This document shows, one piece after another, positions 15,156-25,309 of a DNA stretch of 64,000 bases. The translations under genes and the position numbers were made by a program. The notes under the pieces were generated by a model. That model was not told the origin of the DNA. It ran no database searches and worked only from the letters and a program-made list of their open reading frames with translations. How positions within the stretch are numbered: the stretch's first letter is position 1; the number at the start of each line of letters is the position of its first letter. Location: the NCBI RefSeq assembly GCF_965137335.1, contig NZ_CBCRZD010000012.1; one strand, written 5' to 3'. The stretch comes from Empedobacter stercoris (lineage in GTDB: Bacteria > Bacteroidota > Bacteroidia > Flavobacteriales > Weeksellaceae).

Positions 15156-17228
15156 TTATTTCGATTTATATTTTACAATACCATCTTGTAACCATTTCAA
15201 GTAAACTTCTATATCAAGCTCTGCTTCTAATGGTTTAGAATAACGATTCAAATCTTTGTCAACCACAATATAGTATGGTTGTGCATTAGCATTAAAATGT
15301 TCAATCTCGAAAGCTGTCCATTTATTACCAACTGTTTTTAAAGTTCTATTATTTAAATGTTTTGAAAAAACTTGTTCTTCCTTTGGTAAAGGAGTTTGCT
15401 CATCAACGTATAACGAAACTAAAACAAAATCTTCAGTCAACATCTTTTTCACACGCTCATCGCTCCAAACACGTTCTTCAACTTTACGACAATTTGCACA
15501 AGCATGTCCCGTAAAATCTAACAAAATTGGTTTGTTAACTTTTGTTGCGTATGCAGCTCCTTGTTCAAAATCTTTGAAAGCAGGAATTCCATGAGGTCCA
15601 GCAACCATATTTGGATCATCAAATTTAGCAGTTGCTTGTCCACCTCCTACACCTTCGTGGAAACCACGTGGCGATTCAGAATAGGTCATTGGTGGCGTTA
15701 ATCCACTTAACAATTTTAATGGACCTCCCCATAAACCTGGAATCATATAAATTGCAAAAGTTATCGATAATAATGCAAACAACATTCTTGGCACGCCAAT
15801 CGTTTGCACAGGCGAATCTAATTCTAATCTAAATTTACCTAATAAATATAAACCTAAGAAGATAAAAATTGCAATCCAAAATGCTAAGAAAATTTCTCTT
15901 GGTAACCAATTCATTTGCCATACCAAATCTGCGTTTGATAAGAATTTTAAAGCAAAGGCTAATTCAATAAACCCTAACGATACTTTGATTGTATTTAACC
16001 ATCCTCCAGATTTTGGCATCGAATTTAACCATCCTGGGAACATTGCAAATAATGTAAATGGAATGGCTAAAGCCAAAGAGAACCCAAGCATTCCTACAAT
16101 TAATGAATAATAATTTCCTCCTTGCGTTGCTTGTACTAATAATGATCCAATAATTGGTCCTGTACAAGAGAATGAAACCAATGCTAAAGTAAACGCCATA
16201 AAGAAAATTCCGATTAATCCTCCTTTATCAGCTCCTTTATCAGCTGCATTTACCCATTTACTTGGTAATGTCAATTCGAAAGCTCCGAAAAATGAAATAG
16301 CAAACACGATGAAAATAGCAAAGAAAGCTAAGTTTACCCATGGATTTGTTGACATTTCATTTAATACCGATGGGCCAAAAATTACTGTTGCTAATAATCC
16401 TAATGCAACATAAATAACAATAATGGATAAACCATAAATAAATGCTTTTCCAACGCCTTCACCTTTCGATTTACTTTGTTTCGTAAACATACTTACAGTT
16501 AAAGGAATCATTGGGAAAATACAAGGCATTAACAAAGCTGCTAAACCTCCTAAAAATCCTAATGAAAAGATTTTTATTAATCCATTATCATGTTTTTCGT
16601 TATCTGCTAATAAAGACTCATCTACCTTTTTGATACTATCTTGAGTTGCAGGAACAGCTGCTACAGAATCAACTTCAATAGTGTCTTGTACAATTTCTTT
16701 TTCAACTACTGTATCTTTTATTTCAGCTACAGTTTCTTCTATTTTTAACTCCTCTTTTGTTTCTTCAACTTGTGCAGTTGGCGTTAATTTTACGCTACCA
16801 CTTGTTTCATCTGGTGGCAAACAACGTTCGGCATCACACATCTGAAATTCGATTGTGTACGAAATATTTACAGGTTTATCACCTGTAACTTTTACTTTCT
16901 GAACAAATTTTACTTGGTTCTCAAAATACTTTTCATCTTGTTCAAAAATCTGGCTGTATTTATCGATACGTTTTCCTATTTCTCGTATTCCACCAACTAA
17001 TTTTGCATTGGCAGCTGGTTTAAATGCTGCACTTGCTGGAATTCCTATTCCTCCATCAGGATGTTTTGATGAATAAAGGTGCCAACCTTTATCAATTTTT
17101 CCTGTTACCTCAATTTCAAACTCATTTTGTCCAACCTCCTTCACCGAACTCGACCATTTTGCAGGACTAAATAATTGTGCGTTGACTAAAATTGGAAACA
17201 AAAAAAGTATCCAAAGTTTCTTTAACAT
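15156..17228 (-). CDS. dsbD: Thiol:disulfide interchange protein DsbD
   Basis: Carries reducing power from cytosolic thioredoxin across the inner membrane to envelope thioredoxins. At 690 aa it has all three modules: a signal peptide (1-17) and N-terminal domain with Cys131 and Cys136 in MCDAERC; a polytopic domain (about 215-500) with Cys235 in LLMPCIFPM and Cys355 in FSCTGP; and a C-terminal thioredoxin domain with Cys577 and Cys580 in GHACANC. A Glu/Val/Thr-rich linker (about 150-200) joins the first two. The start overlaps the tilS stop by seven bases. Plausible clients here are the TlpA-like protein (4186) and the secreted CSYC protein (29766). Confidence 0.96.
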   Translation of the reverse strand: MLKKLWILFLFPILVNAQLFSPAKWSSSVKEVGQNEFEIEVTGKIDKGWHLYSSKHPDGGIGIPASAAFKPAANAKLVGGIREIGKRIDKYSQIFEQDEKYFENQVKFVQKVKVTGDKPVNISYTIEFQMCDAERCLPPDETSGSVKLTPTAQVEETKEELKIEETVAEIKDTVVEKEIVQDTIEVDSVAAVPATQDSIKKVDESLLADNEKHDNGLIKIFSLGFLGGLAALLMPCIFPMIPLTVSMFTKQSKSKGEGVGKAFIYGLSIIVIYVALGLLATVIFGPSVLNEMSTNPWVNLAFFAIFIVFAISFFGAFELTLPSKWVNAADKGADKGGLIGIFFMAFTLALVSFSCTGPIIGSLLVQATQGGNYYSLIVGMLGFSLALAIPFTLFAMFPGWLNSMPKSGGWLNTIKVSLGFIELAFALKFLSNADLVWQMNWLPREIFLAFWIAIFIFLGLYLLGKFRLELDSPVQTIGVPRMLFALLSITFAIYMIPGLWGGPLKLLSGLTPPMTYSESPRGFHEGVGGGQATAKFDDPNMVAGPHGIPAFKDFEQGAAYATKVNKPILLDFTGHACANCRKVEERVWSDERVKKMLTEDFVLVSLYVDEQTPLPKEEQVFSKHLNNRTLKTVGNKWTAFEIEHFNANAQPYYIVVDKDLNRYSKPLEAELDIEVYLKWLQDGIVKYKSK

Positions 17229-18529
17229 ACTGTAATGTTTAAAAAGTTTTTACTTGTTTCTGTTGTTTTGAAACGTTCATCCAAACGATGGTTCACCACC
17301 CAAATAATTTGATCTTTTTGGTCACAAAGCAACCAAACCTTCTCTTTTTCTAACTTAGAAAGTTTCAAATCTTTCATAAACTTACTCATCAGTTTTTTTT
17401 GTCCATTCATTCCGATTGGATAAAAGAAATCTCCCTCTTTCACTTTTCTTAGTTTAAGTGGAAACAAAATTGATGTAAAGTCTACTGTTTCTGTAGCGTT
17501 TTCGTGTGGATTTATCGATTTCACGAACTTCAAATTTAACGAATTGATTTCAATTAAATCATCAAAAATTGTTATTTCGTCTTCATTTTCTTCTTCTATT
17601 GGTTGAAGCAACAAATTCTCTCGATTTTTAACCAATCGATAAGTTGTTGATTTTATTTCACTTCCCGTTTCCGCATCCAAAAATTTCAGAAGTTCTTTAC
17701 TCGAATAAAAACCATATTTTTCGAATAAATAATACAAAAAAGTTTCTAAAGGTTGAAGTGATTTTAATGGATTAATTTTAATCTTTATTGGATTATCTCC
17801 TGAAAATAAATCAGTTCTGACTTCTTCTACTTTATTTTGTATAATTTGATAATTATCATTGATATGACTTAAACTTGCCAAAAAATTCTCATCAAACTGA
17901 GGATGAAGTTCTTTTAAAACAGGTGTAATATGATGACGAATTTTATTTCTGGTATATTCATCTGTCGCATTTGTGTAATCTTCTCGCCAACTAATTTCAT
18001 TTGCTTCTGCATATACTAACAACTCATTTTTTGTAAAGTTTAAAAGCGGACGGAATATTTTTCCATTATCAGTTTGCATTCCAATCAAACCTTTCAAACC
18101 TGTTCCACGAGATAGATTAATCAAAAACGTTTCGATATTATCATCCAAATGATGCGCGGTAACCAAAATATCCAAATGATTTTGTTGCTGAACTTGCTCA
18201 AACCAATCATAACGCAAATTTCTGCAAGCCATTTCTACCGAATAATTACCTGTTTTTTGATAAGCTGCAACGTCAAAACGAACCGAATGAAAGGGAATAT
18301 TCAATTTTCCACAATATTCTCTCACTAATGCCTCATCTTTATCTGCATCTACTCCACGCAATTGAAAATTACAATGAGCCACTTGAAAATTTGCAGAAGT
18401 TTGACGAAATAAATCCAACAAAATCATACTATCAACTCCCCCACTTACAGCTAATAGATAGCCATGTGTGTTAAAATCGTGTTGATTTAAAAGTAAGTTA
18501 AACTCTTGTTGAATGGATTTATTTTTCAT
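17222..18529 (-). CDS. tilS: tRNA(Ile)-lysidine synthase TilS
   Basis: Modifies the CAU-anticodon tRNA-Ile by adding lysine to C34, using ATP. The PP-loop is AVSGGVDSM (SGGVDS at about 29-34), followed by CNFQLRGVDADKDE and the lysidine-synthase segment HHLDDNIETFLINLSRGTGL. The C-terminal TilS domain ends in the usual KLMSKFMKDLKLSKLEK region. I chose the ATG at 18529 over a TTG three codons upstream, giving 435 aa. It is the first gene of a tilS-dsbD unit. Confidence 0.96.
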   Translation of the reverse strand: MKNKSIQQEFNLLLNQHDFNTHGYLLAVSGGVDSMILLDLFRQTSANFQVAHCNFQLRGVDADKDEALVREYCGKLNIPFHSVRFDVAAYQKTGNYSVEMACRNLRYDWFEQVQQQNHLDILVTAHHLDDNIETFLINLSRGTGLKGLIGMQTDNGKIFRPLLNFTKNELLVYAEANEISWREDYTNATDEYTRNKIRHHITPVLKELHPQFDENFLASLSHINDNYQIIQNKVEEVRTDLFSGDNPIKIKINPLKSLQPLETFLYYLFEKYGFYSSKELLKFLDAETGSEIKSTTYRLVKNRENLLLQPIEEENEDEITIFDDLIEINSLNLKFVKSINPHENATETVDFTSILFPLKLRKVKEGDFFYPIGMNGQKKLMSKFMKDLKLSKLEKEKVWLLCDQKDQIIWVVNHRLDERFKTTETSKNFLNITVC

Positions 18530-18610
18530 GAAATACAAATGTTCGAAATTAGAAATTATTCCTGAAATAGTGTTACACTATTTTTCCTTGTTCTTATAAA
18601 ATTTACCAAT

Positions 18611-18633
18611 AAAAAAACCTGAAAAATTTCAGG
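18611..18633 (-). terminator. Rho-independent terminator of the Rrf2 gene
   Basis: On the minus strand CCTGAAA/TTTCAGG closes a hairpin that runs into seven T residues, just after the Rrf2 stop codon. Confidence 0.7.
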
Positions 18634-18639
18634 CAAAAT

Positions 18640-19047
18640 TTATTTTAAACTTTCTAATGATTTATTTTCAAGGATTTCTAATGTCGAATCTCTTAATTCT
18701 ACCATTACCTTATTCAAAGTGCAAACGCCTTCGTTGGGGCAATCGTCGCATTTTTCGTAATAATTTTTACTAACACAGGGTAAAAGCGCAATTGGACCTT
18801 CTAAAACACGAATCAAAGAGGCTAAACTAATATCCTTTGCTTCTTTTGCTAAATAATAGCCACCACCTTTTCCTTGTTTTGAATTGACAAATCCCATTTT
18901 TTTTAAATCCAATAAAATTGCTTCCAAGAATTTTTTAGGGATAACTTCCTTTTCAGAAATTTGCCCAATCAATACTGGCTTACTACTTTCTTGTCTGGCC
19001 AAATGAGCCATCGCTTTTAGTCCGTATTTTGTTTTTTTTGATAACAA
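18640..19047 (-). CDS. Rrf2 family regulator with a cysteine cluster
   Basis: A 135-aa winged-helix regulator starting MLSKKTKYGLKAMAHLAR, the usual Rrf2 opening. The wing is SKQGKGGGYYLAK. Four cysteines lie in the second half, in LLPCV and KCDDCPNEGVC, which resembles the Fe-S or redox-sensing site of IscR/NsrR-type members, so an iron-sulfur sensor is likely. It has its own terminator and a -7 box (TATATTTG, minus strand, 19094-19101). No isc or suf genes are present in the window, so the target is unknown. Confidence 0.9.
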   Translation of the reverse strand: MLSKKTKYGLKAMAHLARQESSKPVLIGQISEKEVIPKKFLEAILLDLKKMGFVNSKQGKGGGYYLAKEAKDISLASLIRVLEGPIALLPCVSKNYYEKCDDCPNEGVCTLNKVMVELRDSTLEILENKSLESLK

Positions 19048-19124
19048 TTTTATATGATTTAATTACAAAAATAACGTTGATAGTTGTATAAAACAAATAT
19101 AAGATTAAAACGGTTGAAATGATT

Positions 19125-20543
19125 TTAAAAATATTTCATCAAAAAATCAATTACCTTTTGGGTTGTAGAAGTATACGGATAATTAAGAAATTTGGATGGC
19201 GATAAAATACGATTTACGTGTAAGACTGGCTTCATGTGTAAAAAATCTTTAAACCCTTCATAACCAGTTGACGCACCAATTCCTGAATGATTAACTCCTC
19301 CAAATGGTAAATTCGGATGTAAAATATGAACTAAAGTTTCATTTATTACGACAGATCCTGAAGATGTTTGATTTTTAACTTCTTCAATAAAAACCAAGTT
19401 ATTAGAAAATAAATATAAAGCTAAAGGCTTTTCTTTCAAATTAATATACTCAATTACTTCATTAATCTCTTTAAATGTATAGATAGGAAGTATTGGACCA
19501 AAAATTTCTTCATTTTCTATTAAAGCATCTTTCGGTATATCAATTAATAAAGTTGGTTTAATGTATAGTTCATCCTCTTTATATTCATTTCCAAACGGGC
19601 ATTTCGCACCTTTTTCTAAAGCATCGGTGATCAAATTTTTTAATCGATTGTAATTTTGAAGATTTACTATTCGAGCCAAATCCTCTGATTGAGAAGGATT
19701 TTTTCCAAAAATATTTTCGACATGTGTAATAAAAGCATCTACAAATTGATCGCTGAACTCTTCTTTAATCACTATATAATCTGGCGCAATGCAAGTCTGT
19801 CCCAAATTGATCAATTTACCCCAAACAACTTTCTCTACCACTTCTTGCATCGGAATTGAACCATCAATAATCAAAGGCGATTTACCTCCTAATTCTAATG
19901 TCACAGAAGAAAGATGCTTAGCTCCTGCTTGCATTACAATTTTACCAACTTTCGGAGATCCTGTAAAATGAATATGGTCAAATTTTTTGGCTAATAAATA
20001 GGTGGTTTCATCAACTTGCCCTTCAATAACTGCAACATGATTTTGTTCAAAAACTTCGGATATAATTTTATCAAGTAGTTTAGAAACATTTGGACAAAAT
20101 TCTGAAGGCTTCAATATGGCTGTGTTTCCAGCTGAAATACATGCTACAAGATGTAGTAAACATAACTGAAAAGGATAATTCCATGGCGAAATAATCAAAC
20201 AATTACCTAAAGCTTCGGGCTGAATTTTTGCTTTCGAACCAAAAAAAAGAAGATTATTAGAAACAGATTTTATTTTCGACCAGCGATTCAACTTTTTTCG
20301 AAATAACCTAATTTCTGATAAAACAGGGAAAATTTCAGTTGAATCTGATTCAACTTTTGATTTTCTTAAATCAATAAACAATGCTTGCTCAATTTCAATT
20401 CGGTGATTAAGAATTGATTGTTCTAATTTTAGCAAAAATACTTTTCGTTGAGTAATAGTTAAATTTCGAATAGTTGATTTATTCTTGAATTGCAGTTCGT
20501 AAATCTTATCAATTTCCGTTTTAAAATCAGACATTTTAAACAT
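19125..20543 (-). CDS. Aldehyde dehydrogenase, class 3-like
   Basis: Oxidises an aldehyde to the acid with NAD(P)+. At 472 aa it matches class 3 / fatty aldehyde dehydrogenases rather than the 490-500 aa class 1/2 enzymes. The catalytic Glu217 lies in LELGGKSP, the nucleophile Cys251 in GQTCIAPDY, and the cofactor-binding ISPWNYPF near 118-125. HFTGSPKVGK and EEIFGPILPIY are further family motifs. Class 3 enzymes often act on medium or long-chain aldehydes; no metabolic partner is adjacent. Confidence 0.93.
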   Translation of the reverse strand: MFKMSDFKTEIDKIYELQFKNKSTIRNLTITQRKVFLLKLEQSILNHRIEIEQALFIDLRKSKVESDSTEIFPVLSEIRLFRKKLNRWSKIKSVSNNLLFFGSKAKIQPEALGNCLIISPWNYPFQLCLLHLVACISAGNTAILKPSEFCPNVSKLLDKIISEVFEQNHVAVIEGQVDETTYLLAKKFDHIHFTGSPKVGKIVMQAGAKHLSSVTLELGGKSPLIIDGSIPMQEVVEKVVWGKLINLGQTCIAPDYIVIKEEFSDQFVDAFITHVENIFGKNPSQSEDLARIVNLQNYNRLKNLITDALEKGAKCPFGNEYKEDELYIKPTLLIDIPKDALIENEEIFGPILPIYTFKEINEVIEYINLKEKPLALYLFSNNLVFIEEVKNQTSSGSVVINETLVHILHPNLPFGGVNHSGIGASTGYEGFKDFLHMKPVLHVNRILSPSKFLNYPYTSTTQKVIDFLMKYF

Positions 20544-20701
20544 TTTAGAAATGTTAATTTAATGATTTTTTTTGGAATTTTAGCTTATTTAATTCAATCG
20601 TAAAAATGTAAAAGCACTTTTTAAGATTAATTAAAGTTATTTTGAATGAATCTTAATAAATAAAGCGATAGAGAATACAATCTTTAGTTAGAAATAAATT
20701 C

Positions 20702-21340
20702 TTAGAGAAACAGTTGATAAATCGTCAAAATAGAAACTACGCTCGTTACACCGCCAATTACATAGTTGATATTTTTTAGAATAAATGAATTTTCTTCTGA
20801 TTTTGAATTGAAAAATTTAAGATACAAACTAAAAATTATCATCGAACCAATCACTACGCCTAATGCAAAAATAGAGCTATTAGGTTGACCAAAAACCGTA
20901 ATTTTATATGAAATTAAAGTTGCGCTTAAAAAGACATAAAAAGGTATCGGAAAAACATTTACAGCTGATAACAATAATCCATATAAAAACTTATTCTTCT
21001 GTTTGACATCTCCTTGTTGTTTTAGTCTTTTATTTTTCTTTTTTAGGTCTTGTTTTTTCGCAAAAAATAGAAAATATATCGTAATCATTACAAAAACTGT
21101 TAATCCTACTTGCCGGAAAATTTTAGTTACTTCTTCATTAAAATTAATGAATTTTGCTAAAAAAATGGCTAAATAAACTTGAATCGCGATTGTAATTGCT
21201 GTTCCTAACATAAAGGTATATGCACTTTTAGTTCCTTCTTGTTTACCAATTTTCACCACCGTCATATTCAATAATCCAGGAATGGATGATCCAATAAAAG
21301 CTGTAAAAATTCCGATTAAAAGTAGTTCTAAATACTGCAT
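20702..21340 (-). CDS. LysE/RhtB-family exporter
   Basis: A 212-aa inner-membrane protein with about six helices. The family signature near the N-terminus, IPGLLNMTVVKIGKQEG, matches LysE translocators that export amino acids. A central cytoplasmic stretch is highly basic (KKQDLKKKNKRLKQQ, about 93-107). The substrate cannot be predicted. About 160 AT-rich bases without an ORF separate it from the aldehyde dehydrogenase gene downstream. Confidence 0.8.
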   Translation of the reverse strand: MQYLELLLIGIFTAFIGSSIPGLLNMTVVKIGKQEGTKSAYTFMLGTAITIAIQVYLAIFLAKFINFNEEVTKIFRQVGLTVFVMITIYFLFFAKKQDLKKKNKRLKQQGDVKQKNKFLYGLLLSAVNVFPIPFYVFLSATLISYKITVFGQPNSSIFALGVVIGSMIIFSLYLKFFNSKSEENSFILKNINYVIGGVTSVVSILTIYQLFL

Positions 21341-21402
21341 TAAGTTTTTGTAAAAAGGTGTGCAAAGTTAAGAAATATACTTTTCAATTAAAATTAAATA
21401 CA

Positions 21403-21431
21403 TAAAAAAAACCACTCTAAAAGGAGTGGTT
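21403..21431 (-). terminator. Rho-independent terminator after valS
   Basis: On the minus strand AACCACTCC and GAGTGGTT form a hairpin that runs into eight T residues, 30 bases past the valS stop. Confidence 0.8.
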
Positions 21432-21460
21432 AAATCTTTATACTAAAATCTAATCTAAGA

Positions 21461-24082
21461 TTATAAAGCTTGTAATTGCTCTTCGATTTGAGCAATTTTA
21501 GCCAATGTGTCTGCTTCTTTTTTTCGTTCTGCACCAATAACTTGTTCTGGCGCTCCAGCAACAAATTTTTCGTTAGATAATTTTTTACGAACAGAATTTA
21601 AGAAACCTTGATAGTATTCTAACTCTTTTTGTAATTTCTCGCGTTCAGCTTCAACATCAATATTATCAGACATAGGAATCATAAATTCTAATGTACCTAC
21701 ACGGAAAGCAAAACCTTTTTCTGGTTTATCTCCAGTATTGAAGTTAGAAACATTTCCTAATTTCGAGAATACATCTACATAGATTTCGTTAGTAGCTTGT
21801 GCATCAGCAAAAACTTCTAATGCTTCTTTTGGAGACATTCCTTTTTCTGAACGTAAACCACGAATTGCTGTTGTTGCTTCTTTCGTATTTTCAAAATTTT
21901 TGATAATCGTTTCATCAAAAGATGTAATTTCTGGATACTTCGAAACAATTAAAGCTTCGTCATCCGTTCTTTCAGCAATTAAATGCCAAATTTCTTCTGT
22001 TAAGAAAGGCATAAATGGATGTAAAACTTTCAATACATTTTCTAAATAACCAATCGTTGCATCAAATGTTTTGCGATCAATTGGTTCTCCAAAAGTTGGT
22101 TTAATCGCTTCTAAATACCAAGAACAGAAATCATCCCAAATTAATTTATAGATCGCCATTAACGAATCTGATAAACGGTATTGATCGTAGTTATGTTCGA
22201 TATCTGCTAAGGTTTGTTGGAATTTATTTTCGAACCAGTTGACTGCTTTTACTTGCGCAGAAGTTTGCTCTAATTCGTCGTTTACTTCCCAACCTTTAAT
22301 TAAACGGAAAGCATTCCAAATTTTGTTGGCGAAGTTACGTCCTTGTAAACATAGCTCCACATCAAATGGTAAATCATTTCCAGCAGGAGCTGTTAATAAC
22401 ATTCCCATACGCGTAGCATCGGCTCCGTACTCGTTCATTAACTCAATCGGATCTGGCGAATTCCCTAAAGATTTTGACATTTTACGACCTTGTTTGTCAC
22501 GAACGATACCTGTGAAATATACATTTTCGAAAGGCAATTCGTTACGATATTCGTATCCAGCAACAATCATACGTGCTACCCAAAAGAAAATAATATCTGG
22601 ACCAGTTACTAAATCTTGTGTTGGATAGTAATAATTGATTTCTTCGTTATCTGGTTCATTAATTCCATTGAAAACAGAAATTGGCCATAACCAAGAAGAG
22701 AACCAAGTATCTAATGCATCTTCATCTTGACGTAAATCTTCAATAGTTAAAGCAGTATTTCCTGTTTTTTCTTGTGCTAATGGTAATGCTTCTTCTTTTG
22801 TTAAAGCAACAACGAAATCTTCGTTTCCTTCACCATAGAAAAATGCAGGAATTTGGTGTCCCCACCATAATTGACGAGAAATGTTCCAATCTGTTACATT
22901 CTCCATCCAGTTACGATAGGTATTTTTAAATTTCGCTGGGTGAAATTTAATTGTGTCGTTCATTACGTTATCTAATGCAGGTTTTGCTAAATCTGTCATT
23001 TTTAAGAACCATTGGTTCGAGATTTTAGGCTCAATAACCGCTCCTGTACGTTCAGAAGTACCTACATTATTTTTATAATCTTCTACTTTTTCAAGTAAAC
23101 CTTTTTCTTCTAATTCTTTCTCAACTTCTTTACGCGCTTTGAAACGATCCATTCCGGCATAGTTTAATCCGTAATCGTTTAATTTTGCTTCATCCGTAAA
23201 AATATCGATAAACTCTAAATTATGTTTCTTACCTAATTCGTAGTCATTTGTATCGTGTGCAGGTGTTACTTTTAAACATCCCGTTCCGAATTCTAAATCA
23301 ACATACTCATCTTCGATGATATTCACTTCACGACCAACTAAAGGGACAATTACCTTCTGTCCTTTTAACCATTCGTAACGTTCGTCATTAGGATTAATAC
23401 AAACAGCACTATCACCAAAAATTGTTTCAGGACGAGTTGTCGCAACAACAATATAGTTGTCAGAACCTACAACTTGATATTTTAAGTAAAATAATTTTCC
23501 GTTTTTCTCTTTGTAAACAACCTCTTCGTCAGAGATATTTGTTTTAGCTTCAGGATCCCAGTTTACCATGCGATACCCTCGATACACTAAACCTTTGTTG
23601 TATAAATCGATAAATACACGTTGAACAGATTCAGATAAATCAGGATCCATTGTAAATTTTGTACGATCCCAATCACAAGAAGCACCTAATTTCTTTAATT
23701 GATCCAAGATGATACCACCATGCTTATGTGTCCAATCCCAAGCGTGTTCTAAGAATTTTTCGCGTCCGATATCAAATTTAGAAACACCTTCTTCTTTTAA
23801 TTTCGCAACTACTTTTGCCTCAGTAGCAATTGAAGCATGGTCTGTTCCGGGAACCCAACATGCATTGAAGCCACGCATACGTGCACGACGAATTAATACG
23901 TCTTGAATCGTATTATTTAACATGTGTCCCATATGTAAGACACCTGTGACGTTTGGTGGTGGAATTACAATTGTGTAAGCTTTTCTTTGGTCTGGTGTAG
24001 ATTTAAAATATTTTTTCTCCATCCAGTATTCATACCATTTTCCTTCTACCTCTGTCGGCGTATATTTCGATGCAATTTCCAT
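21461..24082 (-). CDS. valS: Valyl-tRNA synthetase
   Basis: Charges tRNA-Val with valine and edits mischarged threonine. It is 873 aa, full length. The class I signatures are HMGH (50-53, the HIGH box, following PPPNVTGVL) and KMSKS (534-538). The editing domain sits between them, with VVATTRPETIFGD and the TPAHDTNDYELG element. The C-terminal coiled-coil arm includes EREKLQKELEYYQGFL. The minus-strand promoter region has TAAATTTG (24114-24121), inside a TTGGGC...GCCCAA dyad. Confidence 0.97.
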   Translation of the reverse strand: MEIASKYTPTEVEGKWYEYWMEKKYFKSTPDQRKAYTIVIPPPNVTGVLHMGHMLNNTIQDVLIRRARMRGFNACWVPGTDHASIATEAKVVAKLKEEGVSKFDIGREKFLEHAWDWTHKHGGIILDQLKKLGASCDWDRTKFTMDPDLSESVQRVFIDLYNKGLVYRGYRMVNWDPEAKTNISDEEVVYKEKNGKLFYLKYQVVGSDNYIVVATTRPETIFGDSAVCINPNDERYEWLKGQKVIVPLVGREVNIIEDEYVDLEFGTGCLKVTPAHDTNDYELGKKHNLEFIDIFTDEAKLNDYGLNYAGMDRFKARKEVEKELEEKGLLEKVEDYKNNVGTSERTGAVIEPKISNQWFLKMTDLAKPALDNVMNDTIKFHPAKFKNTYRNWMENVTDWNISRQLWWGHQIPAFFYGEGNEDFVVALTKEEALPLAQEKTGNTALTIEDLRQDEDALDTWFSSWLWPISVFNGINEPDNEEINYYYPTQDLVTGPDIIFFWVARMIVAGYEYRNELPFENVYFTGIVRDKQGRKMSKSLGNSPDPIELMNEYGADATRMGMLLTAPAGNDLPFDVELCLQGRNFANKIWNAFRLIKGWEVNDELEQTSAQVKAVNWFENKFQQTLADIEHNYDQYRLSDSLMAIYKLIWDDFCSWYLEAIKPTFGEPIDRKTFDATIGYLENVLKVLHPFMPFLTEEIWHLIAERTDDEALIVSKYPEITSFDETIIKNFENTKEATTAIRGLRSEKGMSPKEALEVFADAQATNEIYVDVFSKLGNVSNFNTGDKPEKGFAFRVGTLEFMIPMSDNIDVEAEREKLQKELEYYQGFLNSVRKKLSNEKFVAGAPEQVIGAERKKEADTLAKIAQIEEQLQAL

Positions 24083-24161
24083 TATTTATTTATAACTTAA
24101 AAACAAATTTGGGCAAATTTACACAATCTGCCCAATATTTCTTAACTAATAAAGAATTTGT

Positions 24162-24821
24162 TTATTTATTCAACAACTCGATAAGTAAAATTAAATCTTG
24201 CTCTTTTTTCAGATTAAGTTTATTATTATTTACAATTTCTGCTACGTTTTTATCAGTAAATTCTCCAAACTTTTTTGTTGATTTTGGTACGTTAAACAAT
24301 TTATCATCAAATCCAATCTGTAATTTATCTTGTTTATAATAACTTGTTTTATTTGAAGCATTTAAACCACTTGCTCCTAATCCATCAATTCCATCTATCG
24401 TTAACTTTTTGTAAAGTACTATTTTAGCATCCATTGGTGTTAATACTTGCAAATACCTTGAAGACACCACATTTCCTTCTATAAAATTTACATACTTATA
24501 AATTTTCCCATTGTCAAACCTAATTATTTGATCAGAATATTTATTCATTTTATATAAATAACCATCGCGTAAAAATTCGAAATCATCTAATAAGGCATTA
24601 TATCTAAAATTTTCTTTTTCTTTGAAGCCATCAATACTCGCAGGTAAAAAGTTTACATCAAAATACTCATTCTTATTTGTAGAACCATCTGTATATTTTT
24701 GTTGTTTCAATTCTGCTACTAACGTTTGCAAATTATATTCATTAACAGTTGCTGTTGAAGATATCTGCGCATCGACACTATTAAAAGTTAAAAGTAATAA
24801 TGGAATAATTACTGTTTTCAT
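24162..24821 (-). CDS. Secreted hypothetical protein
   Basis: A 219-aa protein with a Sec signal peptide (residues 1-19, MKTVIIPLLLLTFNSVDAQ) and no lipobox. The mature part is rich in Lys, Asn and Tyr, with repeated short beta-type segments (DDFEFLRDGYLYKMN, FDNGKIYKYVNF). It resembles small Flavobacteriia periplasmic proteins of unknown function; I see no catalytic motif and no type IX sorting domain. It lies between valS and the divergent DUF1573 gene. Confidence 0.6.
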   Translation of the reverse strand: MKTVIIPLLLLTFNSVDAQISSTATVNEYNLQTLVAELKQQKYTDGSTNKNEYFDVNFLPASIDGFKEKENFRYNALLDDFEFLRDGYLYKMNKYSDQIIRFDNGKIYKYVNFIEGNVVSSRYLQVLTPMDAKIVLYKKLTIDGIDGLGASGLNASNKTSYYKQDKLQIGFDDKLFNVPKSTKKFGEFTDKNVAEIVNNNKLNLKKEQDLILLIELLNK

Positions 24822-24882
24822 ATTAATGTTTTTTTATACTTACTAAAATACAAAAAAAGCATTCTTTTTTGGATTATTTGCT

Positions 24883-24890
24883 TAACTTTG
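24883..24890 (+). promoter_or_regulatory. -7 promoter element of the DUF1573 gene
   Basis: TAACTTTG lies upstream of the ATG at 24911. Its position argues against the longer ORF that starts at 24869, which would place the promoter inside the coding region. Confidence 0.45.
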
Positions 24891-24910
24891 ATTATAAATT
24901 AATTATCGTT

Positions 24911-25276
24911 ATGAAAAAATTAATGTTTGTAAGTGTTTTTGCATTAGGTATTTCGAGTGCATTTGCTCAAACGCTTAGTTTAGATAAAGAAGAAATTCAA
25001 TTTGGGAATATTAAATTGAATACAGATGTTACTTCAAAAATTAAAGTAACAAATACAGGAGACAAGCCTTTAGTTCTTAAAAGTGTTGTAGGATCTTGTG
25101 GATGTACAGCTCCTGATTATCCTAAAACCCCAATAGCTCCAGGCGCATCTGCAGATATCACAGTAAAATATTCGAGTGGTTCTATGGCAGGGGATTTTAA
25201 TAAATCTGTCACAATCACATCTAATGATGCAACCTCTTCTCGTAAAATCTTCAGAGTAAAAGGTAAAGCACAATAA
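24911..25276 (+). CDS. DUF1573 domain periplasmic protein
   Basis: A 121-aa protein with a signal peptide (MKKLMFVSVFALGISSAFAQ) followed by one immunoglobulin-like DUF1573 domain. The hallmark SCGCTAPDYP follows a beta strand, and the ending TITSNDATSSRKIFRVKG fits the family. DUF1573 domains are very common in Bacteroidota envelopes, with no defined biochemical role. I chose the ATG at 24911 because of the signal peptide and the promoter position. Confidence 0.88.
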   Translation: MKKLMFVSVFALGISSAFAQTLSLDKEEIQFGNIKLNTDVTSKIKVTNTGDKPLVLKSVVGSCGCTAPDYPKTPIAPGASADITVKYSSGSMAGDFNKSVTITSNDATSSRKIFRVKGKAQ

Positions 25277-25281
25277 TACTT

Positions 25282-25309
25282 AAAGCAAGCTAATTAGCTT
25301 GCTTTTTTT
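25282..25309 (+). terminator. Rho-independent terminator of the DUF1573 gene
   Basis: AAAGCAAGCTA and TAGCTTGCTTT flank a 2-base centre and end in seven T residues. It overlaps the last codons of the convergent membrane protein gene. Confidence 0.8.

Noticed and set aside
22239..22628. Plus-strand ORF of 129 codons opposite valS
   Set aside because: It lies within the conserved valS catalytic core and is antisense to it.
24083..24161. T-box or attenuator before valS
   Set aside because: Only a short TTGGGC...GCCCAA dyad is present; no T-box sequence, specifier loop or terminator was seen.
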